Below are positions 1 through 8,600 of a DNA stretch of 51,895 nucleotides, piece by piece. The stretch spans positions 1-51,895 of the forward strand of contig JAFGPX010000055.1 of the NCBI GenBank assembly GCA_016935975.1. The letters are read 5' to 3'. The notes beneath the pieces were generated by a model. That model saw nothing but the letters and a program-made list of their open reading frames with translations. It was not told the DNA's origin and ran no database searches. The DNA comes from Deltaproteobacteria bacterium. GTDB taxonomy: Bacteria > Myxococcota_A > Polyangia > Fen-1088. The position numbers were made by a program, and so were the translations under genes. Each line of letters begins with the position of its first letter. Position 1 is the stretch's first letter.

Positions 1-12
1 ACCGCGTAAAGG

Positions 13-39
13 AAAAGCCCTGGGATTACCAGGGCTTTT
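13..39 (-). terminator. Rho-independent terminator after tRNA-Gly
   Basis: Perfect 11-bp inverted repeat: AAAAGCCCTGG at 13-23 and CCAGGGCTTTT at 29-39, with a 5-nt loop. Read on minus, the stem ends in TTTT followed by CC and TTT. It starts 1 nt beyond the tRNA-Gly 3' end, so it most likely ends that transcript. The symmetry would also let it act on plus. Confidence 0.85.
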
Positions 40-40
40 G

Positions 41-112
41 AGCGGGCGAAGGGACTTGAACCCTCGACGTTCACCTTGGCAAGGTGACACTCTGCCACTG
101 AGTTACGCCCGC
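41..112 (-). tRNA. tRNA-Gly (anticodon GCC)
   Basis: Read on minus, the gene starts GCGGGCG and its acceptor pairs with CGCCCGC at the 3' end; discriminator base T at 41. The D-arm carries CTCAGTGGCAGAG, the anticodon arm is TCACC-TTGCCAA-GGTGA with GCC at positions 34-36, and the T-arm contains GGTTCAAGTCC. The gene is 72 nt without CCA; the CCA tail is not encoded, so it must be added after transcription. A terminator follows directly. Confidence 0.95.
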
Positions 113-341
113 AGAGGGGGTTGGGTTTAGGCCAAAACCTCGTTTCCGTCAAGGGCGGCAGAATTGGTTTCGTTCTCGTCGTCGTGTGGCCTCGCCCGCT
201 CGACGCAGAACCTGTCAACCCTGTGACCCACCCTTTGCCCCCCGCCGCTTCCGTCGAAGAACCGACGGTTGTCTAGCTTCACGATGGACCTGGAACCGGT
301 TCGCACCGGCCGTGAGCGACGCCCACCCAATCCTGTGGCGC

Positions 342-376
342 TTCGTCTCGCGTGGCAGAGTGCCACGCGAGACGAA
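342..376. promoter_or_regulatory. Upstream dyad A for RR1 (putative enhancer-binding-protein site)
   Basis: Perfect 16-bp inverted repeat: left arm TTCGTCTCGCGTGGCA (342-357), spacer GAG, right arm the exact reverse complement (361-376). It is centred 136 bp before the GG of the RR1 -24 element. It is the best copy of a dyad found upstream of every sigma-54-type promoter listed here, which makes a DNA-bound NtrC-type activator the natural reading. There is no T tract and no gene upstream on the same strand to terminate. I see no gene in the rest of 113-492. Confidence 0.75.
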
Positions 377-492
377 AGCCTCACGCTGCTCTTGATCCCG
401 ACTCTGCAACTGCCAAGGCGCGAGCCTTCGCGGAAATGCTGCCCACGCCGACGCTGCGCCGCGGAGAGAGGCCTCGGCTGGCGGGGAGGAGA

Positions 493-509
493 TTGGCACC
501 ACTCGTGCA
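493..509 (+). promoter_or_regulatory. Sigma-54 (-24/-12) promoter of RR1
   Basis: TTGGCACCACTCGTGCA: GG at 495-496, exactly 10 nt, then GC at 507-508, matching the TGGCAC...TTGCA consensus of RpoN promoters. The predicted start site is about 520. This rules out an upstream ATG at 519 as the start codon and favours 534 or 537. Confidence 0.85.
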
Positions 510-533
510 GAGGAGCGGATGGAAGCACTGGGG

Positions 534-956
534 ATGATGGGCTCCGACACGACACTCAAACCTCGATACCGGCTGCTGGTCGCCGAGGACGACAAGGCCC
601 TGCGTGACATGATGGTTGCCCTGCTCAGGGCCGACCGCTACGAGGTCGTTGCCGTGGGCAATGGCATCGATCTTCTGCACACCCTCAAGGTCTCGTTGGA
701 CACGAAGCCGGAAACTCAACCGTTCGACCTCGTGATTTCCGACGTTCGCATGCCGGGAAGGTCGGGACCGCGTGCCTTCGCAGAAATAGGGTACGGCCCC
801 CGTGTCCCTCCCGTGTTGTTCATCACGGCATTCGGCGACGAGGAACTGCGGGAGGAAGCCCTTCGTGTTGGTGCGCTGGGAGTGCTCGACAAGCCGGTCG
901 ACTTCGACGAACTACGTGACTTCATCAGAGGGTATCTCGTCACGAAACGCAACTGA
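534..956 (+). CDS. Single-domain response regulator RR1
   Basis: A 140-residue CheY-like receiver with no output domain. Visible receiver landmarks are the acidic pair AEDD (17-20), phospho-acceptor Asp70 in VISDVRMPG, the switch Thr in FITAFGDEE and the conserved Lys in VLDKP. It would take phosphate from a histidine kinase and act through protein contact. It resembles RR2, RR3 and RR4 in this window in sequence, length and promoter. The start is placed at 534 because the sigma-54 start site is near 520; an ATG at 537 is equally possible and no clear Shine-Dalgarno is seen. No partner kinase is adjacent; the hybrid kinase at 5683-10176 is the nearest. The function beyond phosphotransfer is unknown. 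Confidence 0.9.
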   Translation: MMGSDTTLKPRYRLLVAEDDKALRDMMVALLRADRYEVVAVGNGIDLLHTLKVSLDTKPETQPFDLVISDVRMPGRSGPRAFAEIGYGPRVPPVLFITAFGDEELREEALRVGALGVLDKPVDFDELRDFIRGYLVTKRN

Positions 957-1247
957 CGGGCCGCGCGCGCTCCGAGAGGCGCGTTCTCATACGATTCCGC
1001 GGGCTCGCTCCGGGCGACGCTCGCCACGATCCCCCAAGGCCCGAGCAATCGCGGCACCCGCGCGCTCCCGCGGCCAAGCGAGCGGTTGCCTACCCGCCGG
1101 CCGGTGCCCTGGGGCGCGCCCATGACGGCGGTGGGTACGGCGCTGGCCGCGTTCGCGTTCCTCGATCGAGATCTGCGAAGGTCGCTGCTTTTCGGGACGC
1201 TTCCGGGCAGGGTTTCTGGCCCGCCAGAGGGATTGACGGACCGAGGG

Positions 1248-2945
1248 CTACTCTTCCATTTCCCACGATTCCTGTGTCGCTTCCTCGACCAGCCTTTCGT
1301 ACTCGCTCACGTCCTCTTCCTCTTCCGGGGCCACCTCGGGCCCGTGCACGCCGCCGAACGCGACGTGCAGGGAAAGCGAGCCATCGACCACCGCGCCCCA
1401 ATTGGGAAGCCCGGTGAAACAGCGTCCGTCGAACGAAATGGCAAAGTGGCGTGAGAGGTTCCACAGAAACCCCAAGCCCGCGCCGGCCAGGAACATGCCC
1501 ACCGGCCGGGTGTCGGTCTTGGCGATGGTCCGGTTGTAGTCCGGCACGTACTCGTCCTTCTCCGAGTCGTAGTTCACCACCGCCACCGGTCTGACCGGGA
1601 AGCGAACGAACCCACCCCCGATGTCGGCCGAGTAGGAGATGCGCAGATTGCCGTCGTCCGAGAGATCCGAATAGCCGATGATGCGGGCGAAACCGGCGGG
1701 GGCCATCGTGGCCGGAGCGCCACTGAGCGAAGCCGCGAGCGACAGCTCTTGCCCGGTGAGCGGATGGACGTACCTGGCCTGCTCTTGTTGAATGAATCCG
1801 ATCCTCCCCTGCAAGGCCAGCGCGAAGTTGTCGGACAGCATGTAGCCTAGCTCGGGCACCAGGTGGAAAAGCCCCGTGGTCGTCGTCAACGCGCTGACTT
1901 TCACGTTCTGCTCCCACTCCAGATAGCCGCCGGGCACATAGCCCCAGCCGATTCCGCCACCCACCCCGAACCAAATGGCACCTTCGCGACGACGGTGCAG
2001 GCCGGCTTCGTACTGCTCGGCCATGATCATCTCGTTGATGTGGGCCATCGGGTCGTCGGAGCGGGCTCCCCGCCGACGCGAGCCGAGCTTGCGCACGGCG
2101 ATGACCGATGGACTGTCCGTCTGACCAACGCTCGCCACCGGCTTGTCGGACTCGTCGCGAGCGTCGAAGTACACCTGCAGCATGCCCGGCTTCATCGCGC
2201 TTCTTGGCAAGGTGGCGACGTACCAGCCTTGGGCCGTGCGCCGCATGCCGAGGGCCTGGTAGGCTTCGACGCCAGGCGTACGGAAGTGGACCTGCACGAG
2301 CCTCGCATCGAGTCCGGGCTGTAGTGCGCAGCGCAACGTCAGCTCGCGATTGGGCGGAACGACGGACGGCACCGTGCACATCAACGGATCGGACATGGTT
2401 TCCGGCAGGGCCGGCTCGCCATCGCCGCCGTCGCGGACATACCGCGAAGCATCCGTCTCGACCGGTGTGGCCGGCTGTGGCTCGGATGGCGCGACTTGAC
2501 CGCCTATGGCCTCGTCGGTCGCGGAATCGAACAGCGCCTTCAGCTCGGGCGTCTCGATGGCAGGTGTCAGTTGGATGTCGGAGCGTATCTTCTTGGCCAT
2601 CGCAAAACTCTCGACGGCCTTCGCCCGATCTTGGAATCCGACCCAATAGACGGCGCCCAGGTGCACGTACGTGCGCGCCGTCATGTTGTTGTCCTCGAGC
2701 CCTGCCAGCGTGGCTTCCTGAAGCGCCTTGTCGAGCAGGTCCTTGGCAGTCACCCAGTCCTTGACGTTGTAGGACAGCAGAGCCTCTTTGTTGAGCTCGA
2801 CCATCTTGCCCCGAGACTGCGCCGGGTCGACGGCAGCCTCGGCGCGGCCGGCGCCAAGCGCGGCCGTGGCGAGGCCGACCGCAAAGGCGAACGAGCGAAG
2901 CGCGATTCTAGTGGGGGGCGTGTGAACGAATAGCCTTGTGCTCAT
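1248..2945 (-). CDS. Secreted TPR-like/outer-membrane barrel protein
   Basis: A 565-residue envelope protein. Residues 1-36 are a signal peptide (hydrophobic core AFAVGLATAALG, then GRAEAA). Residues ~40-130 are helical and TPR-like (LNKEALLSYNVKDW, YVHLGAVYW, KAVESFAMAKKI). A middle beta-rich section (~180-290) looks Ig-like, with CTVPSVVPP and VQVHFRTPG. The last ~240 residues alternate polar and aromatic residues like an outer-membrane beta-barrel. The acidic tail ends EESWEMEE. This mosaic is common among myxobacterial surface proteins, but I do not recognise a named family. The start at 2945 was chosen for its signal peptide; GGAG lies 8 nt before it. Transcription is likely sigma-54-dependent (promoter 3034-3050). 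It converges on RR1, with 291 bp between the stops and no clear terminator. Confidence 0.8.
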   Translation of the reverse strand: MSTRLFVHTPPTRIALRSFAFAVGLATAALGAGRAEAAVDPAQSRGKMVELNKEALLSYNVKDWVTAKDLLDKALQEATLAGLEDNNMTARTYVHLGAVYWVGFQDRAKAVESFAMAKKIRSDIQLTPAIETPELKALFDSATDEAIGGQVAPSEPQPATPVETDASRYVRDGGDGEPALPETMSDPLMCTVPSVVPPNRELTLRCALQPGLDARLVQVHFRTPGVEAYQALGMRRTAQGWYVATLPRSAMKPGMLQVYFDARDESDKPVASVGQTDSPSVIAVRKLGSRRRGARSDDPMAHINEMIMAEQYEAGLHRRREGAIWFGVGGGIGWGYVPGGYLEWEQNVKVSALTTTTGLFHLVPELGYMLSDNFALALQGRIGFIQQEQARYVHPLTGQELSLAASLSGAPATMAPAGFARIIGYSDLSDDGNLRISYSADIGGGFVRFPVRPVAVVNYDSEKDEYVPDYNRTIAKTDTRPVGMFLAGAGLGFLWNLSRHFAISFDGRCFTGLPNWGAVVDGSLSLHVAFGGVHGPEVAPEEEEDVSEYERLVEEATQESWEMEE

Positions 2946-3033
2946 GCCTCCAACTCCGTGCAACCACCAGATGGGTCCGGGAAGAAGGGGCACAGTAACT
3001 CAACCAGGGAGGCCATGGCTAGACCCAAATGCC

Positions 3034-3050
3034 TGCAAGGGAAATGCCTT
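3034..3050 (-). promoter_or_regulatory. Sigma-54 promoter of TPR/barrel gene
   Basis: On minus the sequence reads AAGGCATTTCCCTTGCA, with GG and GC exactly 10 nt apart and a perfect TTGCA in the -12 box. The predicted start site is about 3023, giving a leader of about 78 nt to the ATG at 2945. Dyad B lies 78 bp upstream. Confidence 0.8.
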
Positions 3051-3110
3051 CTCCGGGCAGTCCCTTGGCACAACGTTCGGCGAGACGCAGCCCAAGCATC
3101 CGTGGCATTT

Positions 3111-3142
3111 CGTCTCGCGTGGCAGACCGCCACGGCACGAAA
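3111..3142. promoter_or_regulatory. Upstream dyad B (TPR/barrel gene)
   Basis: The left arm CGTCTCGCGTGGCA (3111-3124) is identical to dyad A. The spacer is GAC and the right arm is CGCCACGGCACGAAA (3128-3142), which has lost 2 nt relative to the perfect arm. Its identity to dyad A over 14 bp, and over 17 bp when the preceding TTT is included, in front of an unrelated gene argues for a shared protein-binding site. Confidence 0.7.
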
Positions 3143-3544
3143 CATTCTCGCCCGATGCCCTGCTCTCGTCGACGAGAGGACGGTCCGGACACGGGGCGAC
3201 CAGGCCCGGGGCCAGCACGGGACGGGCGCTGGGGGGCGATGCGGTTCAATAGCAGGCAGGCGACCGCACCCCGCGCTGCCCGCGCTCGCGCCAGCGTTTG
3301 GCGTCGGAGCGAGCCAGGCAGTCCGGTCTGTCCCAGGCAGTTCCGCTGTCCCGCTGTCTCTTCCTATCGCCAAGAGGAATGCATGGCCGCTCCGACCGCT
3401 CCCGTTCGTGCATGGCCGATGCCAGTTCCGGAAGGCGTCGGCGGCGCGCGCGCGTGGGATCGATAGCGGGCAGCGCGGCAATCGGCTGCGCACGACGACT
3501 CGTCATGCGCTTCGCTCTCTCGACCGTCGCCATCGGAAAGCGGA
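3143..3544. other. Intergenic stretch, no gene seen
   Basis: It lies between the control region of the TPR/barrel gene and the stop of the ClC gene, both minus. Reading frames on both strands here are Arg/Pro/Ser-rich and look like GC-rich noise. I see no tRNA, terminator or further dyad. Confidence 0.5.
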
Positions 3545-5440
3545 TCAATGGGGTGGAGTCTTGTTCTCGTTTCCGGGCCCGTCCGATGGACGCCTGGATA
3601 GCCAGCGACCGAGGACCCGAGAGAGAGGGCTCGTCGTGGTCTCGCGCTTGGGGGGATTGAGGAGCTGCTCGTCGTAGATGGCGTTGATGTCACCGCTGGT
3701 GAGCACTGCGACCACGCGCTGCTTCTCTTCGTCCCCTTCGACGACCAGGAGATCCCGGCAGTCGTACTGGGACATCTTCTCGAGAGCGGAGTACAGACTC
3801 TGGTCGCCGCGCACCGTGATAGCCGCAGTGGCCAGATCGCGCGCGACGACCAGTTTGGCGAGCGTCGTGCGATGCCCCAGCGCGCGCTGCACGGTCTGCA
3901 ACGAGATGGCGCCCGCGATTGCGCCGTTCTCCCCGAGCACCGGGAGGATGGGGCTGCCGCTGGAGGCGAAACGATCGAGGAGCACCGGGAGCTGGGTTCG
4001 TTCGCTGACCGGCTCGGGTGGAGAGCTCGGGCGCAGCGCGAGGATATCCGCCACGGTCGTGCGCTCGAGCAGGGTGCGGATGATCGACCGCTGGTGCGCG
4101 GGCGAGGCGGTGCGCGCCGGTAGCTGCTTCTCGTAGATGGTGTGGCGTCGCACAAGCAAGAACCCCATCGTGCAGACGAACATGGTCGGCACCAGGAGAT
4201 GGTAGTTGCCGGTCATCTCGCTCACCATGATGACGGTCGAAATCGGCACGTGCGCCGCCGCGGAAAAGAAGCCGGCCATGCCGACCATGGCGAAGGCGCC
4301 GGGTTCGGGCACCAGCAGGGGTTGCCAATCGTGGAAAACCACGCCCACCGCGCCGCCCAGGGCACCGCCAATCACGACGGCCGGTCCGAAGACGCCGCCA
4401 CTGCCGCCCGAGCCGACGGTAAGCGACGTCGTGAGCATCTTGGCGAAGGCGATGGCCAGCAAGGTGAGAACGGTGGCATGGCCCATGAACGCGCCCTGTA
4501 CGACCCCGAAGCCGGTCGAGAGCGCATCCGGGATGAAGAGCCCGATGGCCCCGACCAACAACCCACCGAGGGCCGGTTTCAGCCAAGGGGGCACGGCCAA
4601 GCCCCGAAACCAATCGCGTATCCGGTAGAAGACGATGGGATAGGTGCGTCCTCCCACGGCGACCACGAGACCCAACACCAGATAGGGTCCGAGCTCCATG
4701 GGGGTGCGAAAACGGAAGGCCGGCGTCTCGAAGAGGGCGTGCCAGCCGAAGATGGAGCCGAAGGTGCTGTAGGCGATGATGGAGGAGAGGATGGCGGGAG
4801 CTACCACTTCCGATTCGAGATCCATCTCGCGGTAGAGCACTTCGGCGGCGAAGAGAGCGCCGGCCAGGGGGGCGCGAAAGATGGCACCGATGCCCGCGCC
4901 CATGCCGGCGACCATCATGGTGCGTCGCTGGCGCGCCGAAAGCCCCAGCCATCCGGCCAGCGTGGATCCCAGCCCGGCGCCGATCTGGGCGATGGGTCCC
5001 TCCCGCCCGGCCGAGCCGCCGGTCCCTATCGTGAGGGCCGAGGCGACGGCCTTGACGAAAGGAATCCGCGCGCGAATGCTGCCGTCCTTCCGGTGGTACG
5101 CATCGATGGCGGCGTCCGTGCCGTGGCCCTCGGCCTCGGGCGCCAGGAGATAGACGAGAATGCCGCTCGCCAATCCGCCCAGCGCCGGGAGCACGAGCAG
5201 GGTGAAGCGGGAAAGCGGCCGTGACCCGTCGGGGAAGATCGGGACTTCGCCGAGGGGGCCGGCTGGATGGTAGCCGGCGAGGCCGTCGAGAAAGAGGTGC
5301 TTGGCCAGAGCCAGCAGGATGTGGAATCCGGCCGCCCCGAGGCCGGCGATCACGCCGACGGCGGCGCACAGAAGCAGCAACGTGCCGAAGTCCACGAATT
5401 GTCGGCGAAAGGCGAGAACATCACGCGAAGAAGGACCCAT
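3545..5440 (-). CDS. ClC-type chloride channel/H+ antiporter with C-terminal CBS pair
   Basis: A 631-residue inner-membrane protein with about ten hydrophobic helices over residues 15-445. Signature ClC loops are present: GTGGSAGREGP, where the Glu sits at the external gating position that marks proton-coupled ClC transporters, and GSGGSGGVFGPAVVIGG. The cytoplasmic tail (about 460-600) shows two CBS units (TTVADILAL... and DLATAAITVRGDQSLYSALEKM...), which usually bind adenine nucleotides to control gating. It probably exchanges Cl- for H+ in acid or osmotic balance. The start at 5440 gives MGPSSRDVLAF followed by the first helix; a long upstream extension of the frame lacks protein character. 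It stands alone, 242 bp after the hybrid kinase, with no recognised promoter. Confidence 0.92.
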   Translation of the reverse strand: MGPSSRDVLAFRRQFVDFGTLLLLCAAVGVIAGLGAAGFHILLALAKHLFLDGLAGYHPAGPLGEVPIFPDGSRPLSRFTLLVLPALGGLASGILVYLLAPEAEGHGTDAAIDAYHRKDGSIRARIPFVKAVASALTIGTGGSAGREGPIAQIGAGLGSTLAGWLGLSARQRRTMMVAGMGAGIGAIFRAPLAGALFAAEVLYREMDLESEVVAPAILSSIIAYSTFGSIFGWHALFETPAFRFRTPMELGPYLVLGLVVAVGGRTYPIVFYRIRDWFRGLAVPPWLKPALGGLLVGAIGLFIPDALSTGFGVVQGAFMGHATVLTLLAIAFAKMLTTSLTVGSGGSGGVFGPAVVIGGALGGAVGVVFHDWQPLLVPEPGAFAMVGMAGFFSAAAHVPISTVIMVSEMTGNYHLLVPTMFVCTMGFLLVRRHTIYEKQLPARTASPAHQRSIIRTLLERTTVADILALRPSSPPEPVSERTQLPVLLDRFASSGSPILPVLGENGAIAGAISLQTVQRALGHRTTLAKLVVARDLATAAITVRGDQSLYSALEKMSQYDCRDLLVVEGDEEKQRVVAVLTSGDINAIYDEQLLNPPKRETTTSPLSRVLGRWLSRRPSDGPGNENKTPPH

Positions 5441-5682
5441 CAGGACCGAACCTCGCCCCGCTACATAGCGCAGGCCGCACCACAGATCCAAGCGAACCCG
5501 CGCGAGATCGTCGCCTGGCCCTGCGAGAAGGCCGAGAGCCCCTGGGCGGGCGACGACTGTTCTCTCTCGCGCTCTCTCCGCCAGCCGAGGGCGTTGCCCC
5601 AGGGAATGGAAGCCCGGACATCCCGGCGGGCCCTTTGCTTCCCCTCCGGATCTGCGCTCTCTACGCTCTCTGTGGCGAAAAG

Positions 5683-8600
5683 CTAGCTGCCCTCTTGCTT
5701 GAGCACGTTGGCGACCGCCGCGCAGATGGCGGAGGCGTCGTAGGGTTTGGTCAGAGCGCCGCAGAAACCATGGCGAGCGAACTCGGTGATGTCTAGATCC
5801 TCGGCGTAGCCGCTCGATACGATCAAACGAGCCTTCGGGTCGAGCGCGAGAATGCGTTGCGCGACTTCTCTGCCGCCCATTCCCCCCGGCACCGTCAAGT
5901 CGAGGATGACCGCCGCGTAGCTGCGTCCATGGGCATGTGCCTTGGCGAAGCACTCGACGGCTTCGGCGCCATCGAGTGCCGTCGTCACTTCGTATCCCGC
6001 ACGACGAAGCGCCTGGCTGGCCACCCGGCGTACCGCTACCTCGTCGTCCATCACCAGAATGGCAAGGCCGCCGCCCGCCACCGACGACGCTTCGCCGGGC
6101 TCTGCCCTGATCGCAGTCTCGTCCGTAGCTGGCAAGAAGACACGGAAGCAACTCCCTCGACCTGGCTCGGATTCGACCTCGACGCGCCCGCCATGGTTCT
6201 TGGCGATGGAGTACACCACGGCGAGCCCCAGACCCGCACCCTGGGGTTTGGTCGAGAAGAATGGCGTGAAGATCTTCTCCAGGTGCTGGGGGGCAATGCC
6301 TGGGCCCTGGTCCTGCACGGAAAGGCACACGTAGTTGCCCGGCGCCAGCATGCCATGGCTGGCTTCGATGGTCGCGTTGGCGAGACGCAATCTCGCCACA
6401 CCACCGTCGGGCATGGCCTGGACCGCGTTGATGACGAGGTTCTGGATGACCTGCGCTATCTGGGCCCGATCGGCCATGACCGCGCGCAGGTCTGGCGTCG
6501 CGCTGACGTCGGCGCGCACTCTGGATCCGCGCAGCACCAGCTCCAGGGTCGCCGCCACGAGCTGCGCCAGATCCACGGGCTGGCGCACGGGTGCCGCGCC
6601 CCGGCTGAAGGTCAAGAGCTGTTGGGTCAGTCCCGTGGCGCTCCGGCAGGCCTCGTCGGCGCCGGCCAGAAACTCCTGCAGGGGATGACTGTCGGGCAGA
6701 CCGGCCGAGGCCAGGCTGATGCCGCCCAGCACGCCGGTCAGTAGGTTGTTGAAGTCGTGGGCAATGCCCGCGGCAAGAGTGCGGATGGACTCAAGCTTCT
6801 GGATGTTGAGCATCTCCTGCTCCAGTCGCTTGAGCAGGCGCATGTCTTGCCAGGCAACGATGGCGCCGGTGATTCCCGTGCCCTCGCCGTAGACAGGAGC
6901 CGCGGTGCACAGGATCGGCAGGCGCTCGCCGTTTCTGTGCGTGATTGCCCATTCCTCCCCTGTGATGACCTCGCCCTGGTGCGCGGCGCGGCTGAGGGGT
7001 AGCTCCTCGTCCGGAGCGGGCTGCTCGTTGCCAGGGCGGCACAACCCCAGGAGCCGGGCGCGGCCCTCTCCGGGCAGCACTTCGAGCTCCTCCCGAGTTC
7101 TGCCGATGAACGTCTGGCCGAAGCGGCTGACGTGTCGAACCCTCAGCTCCGGCCCCTCCGCGATGGTGAGGCCGAGCGGCAGGTGGTCGAGCATCGCTTG
7201 CAGAAGATGGCGCCCTTCCCGAGCCTCCTCCAGCGCGTGCTGCAGGGCCTCTTGGGTGCGCTTGCGTTCCGTGATGTCGCGGTTGATCTCCAGCACGCGG
7301 GCCGCGCCGTTCTCGGCCGGTACGAACTGCAGCTTCACCGAGGTGGTGATGGCGCGGCCGTCCTTGGTGCGATGGACGAACTCGCCTTCCCAGCGCCGCC
7401 GCTCCCGCAACTCCGCTTCGATCTCGCTCCATGGCCGCGGGTAGGTTGTCTGCAGGAGATCGTGCGATTCGCGGCCGATGGCCTCTTGCGCGTAGTAACC
7501 GTAGATCTCCTCGCAGCCACGATTCCACAGCTCGATGCCGCCTCCGATACGCCAGACGAGAATGGCGTCGAACGCCATGTGCAGGAGCTGGACCTGGCGC
7601 TGTGCGGTTTCCTCGGCCAGCTTGAGCGCCGTCACGTCGACGAAGGTCACGACCACGCCGCTGACCACGTTGTCGAGGGTACGGTAGGGGAGGCTACGCA
7701 CCATGAACCAACCTGAGCCGTCAGAGGTTTGCACCTGGCGTTCGACCGTGCGCAGCGTGCTCAGAACCTGGCGCACATCGGCCAGCACGTCCATGCCCAC
7801 GAAGCGCGGTACGAGATCCGCGATGGGCCGGCCCACGTCGCTGTCGAGCAGGTGGAAGAGCGCCACTGCGGCGGGCGTGAACTTGGTGATGCGCAGATTG
7901 CGATCAAGAAACAGCGTGGCGACCTGGGTGCTGACGAAGAGGTTGTGCAGGTCCGCGTTTGCGGCGTGCAGCTCAGAGACTCTTTGCTCGAGCTCGCTGT
8001 TGACGTTGGCCAGCTCCTCGTTGACCGAGCGCAGCTCCTCCTGGGAAGTCTGCAGCTCCTCGTTCGAGGACTGTAGCTCCTCGTTGGTCGAGATGAGCTC
8101 CTCGTTCGAGGATTTCAGCTCTTCGTTCGCGGATTCCAGCTCCTCGACGGTAGATTGCAGCTCGGCACGGGTGCTGCGCAGCTCGCTCTCGAGCTGCTCG
8201 AGCATGGGCAGCTCGGCCTCGGGAGCACGCGCCGCCTCAGCGGATTCGTCTGCGGGCCGTATGTCCTGGATGATGACGGCGAACATGCCGGAAGTCGGCA
8301 CCAAGCCGGGTACTGGCCGAACCGTGAGCCGGACCCAGGCGGTTCCGTCTTCCGTCTCCACGCCAATCGCGCGCGACACCACCCGCCGGCGGGTTTCGAC
8401 CGCCAAGCTCAGAGCCGCGCGCAACTCGCGGCGCAGGCCGCCGCGCGCCTGGTGCAACAGGTTGTTGCTGGGGGCTCCCAGGGCCTGCTGCAAATAGCGC
8501 CCCGTGCGCCCCGCCAGGTAAAGGATCTCACCCAGTTCGTTGACGATGGCGCTGGCAGGTACGTACTCTTCCAGCAGCATCCGCTCGAAGGCATCGGTGG

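Noticed and set aside
3690-5369. Long open frames antisense or out of frame within clear genes (for example within ClC, glgX, treY, glgE and the hybrid kinase)
   Set aside because: They are Arg/Pro/His-rich products of high-GC third-position bias. The sense frames carry clear family motifs.
5440-5682. GG-N10-GC match upstream of the ClC gene (AGGCGACGATCTCGCG on minus)
   Set aside because: Poor -24 and -12 contexts and no GGCA-N3-TGCC dyad nearby.
7975-8170. Tandem short repeats, roughly 21 nt
   Set aside because: They encode the heptad coiled coil of the hybrid kinase, so they are protein-level repeats and not a CRISPR or DNA element.
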